From assembly GCA_012510755.1 (NCBI GenBank), contig JAAZHL010000142.1:1-7509 (forward strand): a DNA stretch of 7,509 bases. The letters run 5' to 3'. The notes under the pieces were generated by a model. That model worked only from the letters and a program-made list of their open reading frames with translations, was not told where the DNA came from and searched no databases. Of this stretch, positions 5,654-7,509 are shown piece by piece; within the stretch, counting starts at the first letter, position 1; each line of letters opens with the position of its first letter. Origin of the DNA: Leucobacter sp. (GTDB lineage: Bacteria > Actinomycetota > Actinomycetes > Actinomycetales > Microbacteriaceae). The position numbers and the translations under genes were made by a program.

Positions 5654-6760
5654 CTAGCCCGCGCGAAAGAAGCGGTCGCGCATCTTGCCGAAGAACCCCT
5701 GCTGAAACTCGCCGAGGGTTGGTGCCGGGTCTTTGCGCAGTGCCTGCAGCTGACGCACCAGGTCTCGTTCGCGACTTGACAGCTTGGTTGGTGTCACCAC
5801 TTGCACGGCCACCCGCAGGTCTCCGCGGGTCGTGGAGTGCAGGCCCTGAATGCCTCGCCCACGAACCGTGATCACATCACCAGACTGCGAGCCTGCTGGC
5901 ACTTCGAACGCAACTTCACCATCGAGCCCGGTCACCTTGGAGTCTGCACCAAGGATCGCATCGACCATTCCCACCTGCACCGTGGCAAGCAAGTCATCTC
6001 CATCGCGGCTGAACACGTCATGGTGCATGACCCGAAACTCAATAAATAGATCACCATTTGGCCCGCCGCCAGGACCAACTTCGCCACCGCCGCGCATCTG
6101 CATGCGGGTGCCGGTGTCGATGCCAGATGGCACGTCAATATTCATGGTTCGACGTTCACGAACGCGTCCCTTACCACCGCAGTCGATACATGGGTGTTCG
6201 ATAATGGTGCCGAAGCCCTGGCAGCTACCGCAGGGGTGGGCGGTGACGACGTTGCCGAAGAGTGAGCGCACCTGTCGCTGTACTTGCCCGGTGCCACTGC
6301 ACAGGTCGCAGGTCACCGGTGAAGTACCAGGTTGGCAGCAGGATCCTTGGCAGGTGTTACACAGCACTGCCGTGTTCACCGTGACCTCGCGCTTTGCCCC
6401 AAAGATGACCTCTGCCAACTCAATGTCGACCCTGATCATGGCGTCGTCGCCACGAGCCGTACGAGAGCGTGGGCCGCGGCCCCCTCCCCCGAAGCCCTGT
6501 CCGAAGAAGGTTTCAAAGACATCGCCGAAGTTGCCGAAGCCACCCATGCCGCCTTGGCCGCCACCCGAGTCATAACGTTGCCGCTCATTCGGGTCGCTCA
6601 GCACGTCGTACGCGTGTGTGACGTCTTTAAACCGTTCGGCTGCGTCTTCGCTCGGGTTCACGTCGGGATGCAGTTCGCGTGCCAGTCGCCGATAGGCTTT
6701 CTTGATCTCGTCGGTGCTCGCATCTCGCGAGACACCAAGTACTTCGTAGTGGTCCGCCAC
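5654..6760 (-). CDS. dnaJ: Chaperone DnaJ (second, HrcA-linked copy type)
   Basis: DnaJ is the Hsp40 co-chaperone that delivers unfolded clients to DnaK and stimulates its ATPase. The 368-residue product has the J domain (about 1-65) with the essential HPD (31-33), a Gly/Phe-rich linker (66-96), a zinc-binding domain with four Cys-pair repeats (C134/C137, C151/C154, C177/C180, C191/C194), and the C-terminal substrate domain. Length is typical of type I DnaJ. The first repeat reads CNTCQGSC rather than CxxCxGxG, ending in a Cys-Cys pair (141-142) where glycine is usual. The GTG start at 6760 gives the canonical MADHYEVLGVSRDAS, and GAGAGG stands about 9 bases upstream. The position directly after hrcA is that of the actinobacterial dnaJ2 gene, distinct from the dnaK-grpE-dnaJ copy. 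It is probably repressed by HrcA through an operator upstream of hrcA, outside this window. Confidence 0.97.
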   Translation of the reverse strand: MADHYEVLGVSRDASTDEIKKAYRRLARELHPDVNPSEDAAERFKDVTHAYDVLSDPNERQRYDSGGGQGGMGGFGNFGDVFETFFGQGFGGGGRGPRSRTARGDDAMIRVDIELAEVIFGAKREVTVNTAVLCNTCQGSCCQPGTSPVTCDLCSGTGQVQRQVRSLFGNVVTAHPCGSCQGFGTIIEHPCIDCGGKGRVRERRTMNIDVPSGIDTGTRMQMRGGGEVGPGGGPNGDLFIEFRVMHHDVFSRDGDDLLATVQVGMVDAILGADSKVTGLDGEVAFEVPAGSQSGDVITVRGRGIQGLHSTTRGDLRVAVQVVTPTKLSSRERDLVRQLQALRKDPAPTLGEFQQGFFGKMRDRFFRAG

Positions 6761-6839
6761 CGAAGGCCGCCTCTCGTTGTGTCAAAAATTACTGATTCTC
6801 TGTCGGCTGATCAGACATCACTCATCGCCGAAATGTTTG
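6761..6839 (-). other. hrcA-dnaJ spacer
   Basis: These 79 bp hold the dnaJ ribosome-binding site (GAGAGG, about 9 bases before the GTG). A short dyad, CTGAT at 6792-6796 and ATCAG at 6810-6814, is followed in transcription by TAATTTTT. The stem is only 5 bp, so it is at best a weak pause or RNA-processing site. A TTGACA at 6780-6785 has no -10 at usable distance. No separate dnaJ promoter is evident. Confidence 0.4.
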
Positions 6840-7509
6840 CTAGGTTTCACCCAATACGTCATCGAGATATCTCGCGACTGCGCGCACAGCCGCGATATTC
6901 GACGCGTAGTCCATGCGCAGGGGCCCGAGCACACCGATTCCCGACGAACCCTCGCCCTCGCCCGAATACCTGGTCGCGATGAATGAGGCCTCTTGTAGTC
7001 CGTAGTGCTCATTCTCGCGGCCGATCGACGCGTGCACATCAGGGCCCTCGCTTGCGAGTTCACCGAAGAGTTTCAGCAGCGTCACTTGCTCTTCAATCGC
7101 CTCGAGCATCGCGGGCAACGTGCCCACGAAGTCACCCGGCCGAGAAAGGTTCGCGGCTCCAGCAATAGCGACCTTTTCGCTGCGGTTCGCTTGCAACTGC
7201 GCGACGACGACTCCAAGCACCTGCAACACAAGCTCAATCTCGGCTGGTTGCGCCCACTGTTCAACGGTCTCGGCCAATTGCCGCAGAGCAGCCACCGCAG
7301 CATCGAGCTCGCACCCGACCACCGGACCAGCAATTCGCTCGTGCAGTCCGCTGACCCACGCCTCAGTGACCTGAGCCGCCGGCAACCAGGCAACCTGCTG
7401 CTCGACCACGCCGGTGCCAAGAATCAACACACACAGCACGCGGTTCTCGCCGACTGCTACCAGGTCGATGTGCCGAACTTGCGTGCGCCGCAACGAAGGA
7501 TATTGCACC
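6840..7509 (-). CDS. hrcA: Heat-inducible transcription repressor HrcA, C-terminal part (5' end off the window)
   Basis: HrcA represses class I heat-shock genes by binding the CIRCE inverted repeat, and depends on GroEL for folding. About 223 codons are visible. The frame continues through the right edge, and the GTG at 7508 is an internal valine (VQYPSLRRTQVRHIDLV matches the middle of HrcA), not a start. Typical C-terminal features are RPGDFVGTLPAMLEAIEEQ, GRENEH, and the conserved ending GVLGPLRMDYASNIAAVRAVARYLDDVL. The family is about 340 residues, so roughly 115-120 residues with the winged-helix DNA-binding domain are missing. The CIRCE operator expected upstream cannot be examined. 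dnaJ follows after 79 bp, the standard actinobacterial hrcA-dnaJ2 arrangement. Confidence 0.95.
   Translation of the reverse strand, partial: VQYPSLRRTQVRHIDLVAVGENRVLCVLILGTGVVEQQVAWLPAAQVTEAWVSGLHERIAGPVVGCELDAAVAALRQLAETVEQWAQPAEIELVLQVLGVVVAQLQANRSEKVAIAGAANLSRPGDFVGTLPAMLEAIEEQVTLLKLFGELASEGPDVHASIGRENEHYGLQEASFIATRYSGEGEGSSGIGVLGPLRMDYASNIAAVRAVARYLDDVLGET

Noticed and set aside
6780..6785. TTGACA on the minus strand upstream of dnaJ, looking like a -35 box
   Set aside because: There is no -10-like hexamer 16-19 bases downstream; that position is already inside dnaJ.
6792..6814. CTGAT/ATCAG dyad followed by TAATTTTT between hrcA and dnaJ, terminator-like
   Set aside because: The stem is only 5 AT-rich base pairs with a 13-nt loop, and the two genes are expected to be cotranscribed. 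It is noted under the spacer only.

Overview
The window is a conserved bacterial housekeeping block from an actinobacterium. Every gene lies on the minus strand, so transcription runs from high to low coordinates. The gene order hrcA - dnaJ - rsmE - HIT - phoH - ybeY - corC-like - era - leuA, the actinobacterial (long, type 2) LeuA sequence, GTG starts, and moderately high GC point to the Actinomycetota, most likely Micrococcales (perhaps Microbacteriaceae). The placement is inferred from gene order and protein style; no database search was possible.

Layout in transcription order. hrcA (6840-7509) enters from the right edge without its N-terminal DNA-binding part. After 79 bp comes dnaJ (5654-6760), then rsmE 13 bp later (4873-5640). 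An 80-bp spacer precedes a very tight run, HIT - phoH - ybeY - corC-like - era (4792 down to 1167), where each stop overlaps the next start by 1-4 bases. After era is a 202-bp control region (965-1166), then leuA (1-964), which runs off the left edge. The block couples heat-shock repression and chaperoning (HrcA, DnaJ) to ribosome maturation and RNA quality control (RsmE 16S methylation, YbeY, Era, PhoH and a CorC/YbeX-type protein). leuA, for leucine biosynthesis, is a separate transcription unit.

The richest non-coding signal is upstream of leuA. An extended -10 (TGC-TATGCT) is placed so that the transcript would begin on the A of an ATG. That ATG opens a 14-residue peptide, MLFGLLLLSCRDES, with four consecutive Leu codons. 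The end of this ORF forms the left arm of a perfect 10-bp hairpin. The right arm can instead pair, in a 13-bp interrupted stem, with sequence that includes the leuA Shine-Dalgarno region. This is a complete candidate for leucine-responsive translational attenuation read by a leaderless peptide.

The other notable observation is in PhoH: the Walker A lysine is replaced by methionine (GPAGSGMT) while the rest of the ATPase core looks intact. The corC-like gene encodes a soluble YbeX-type protein without the DUF21 membrane domain. No mobile elements, CRISPR arrays, tRNA or rRNA genes were seen, and no stretch longer than 300 bp lacks a gene.
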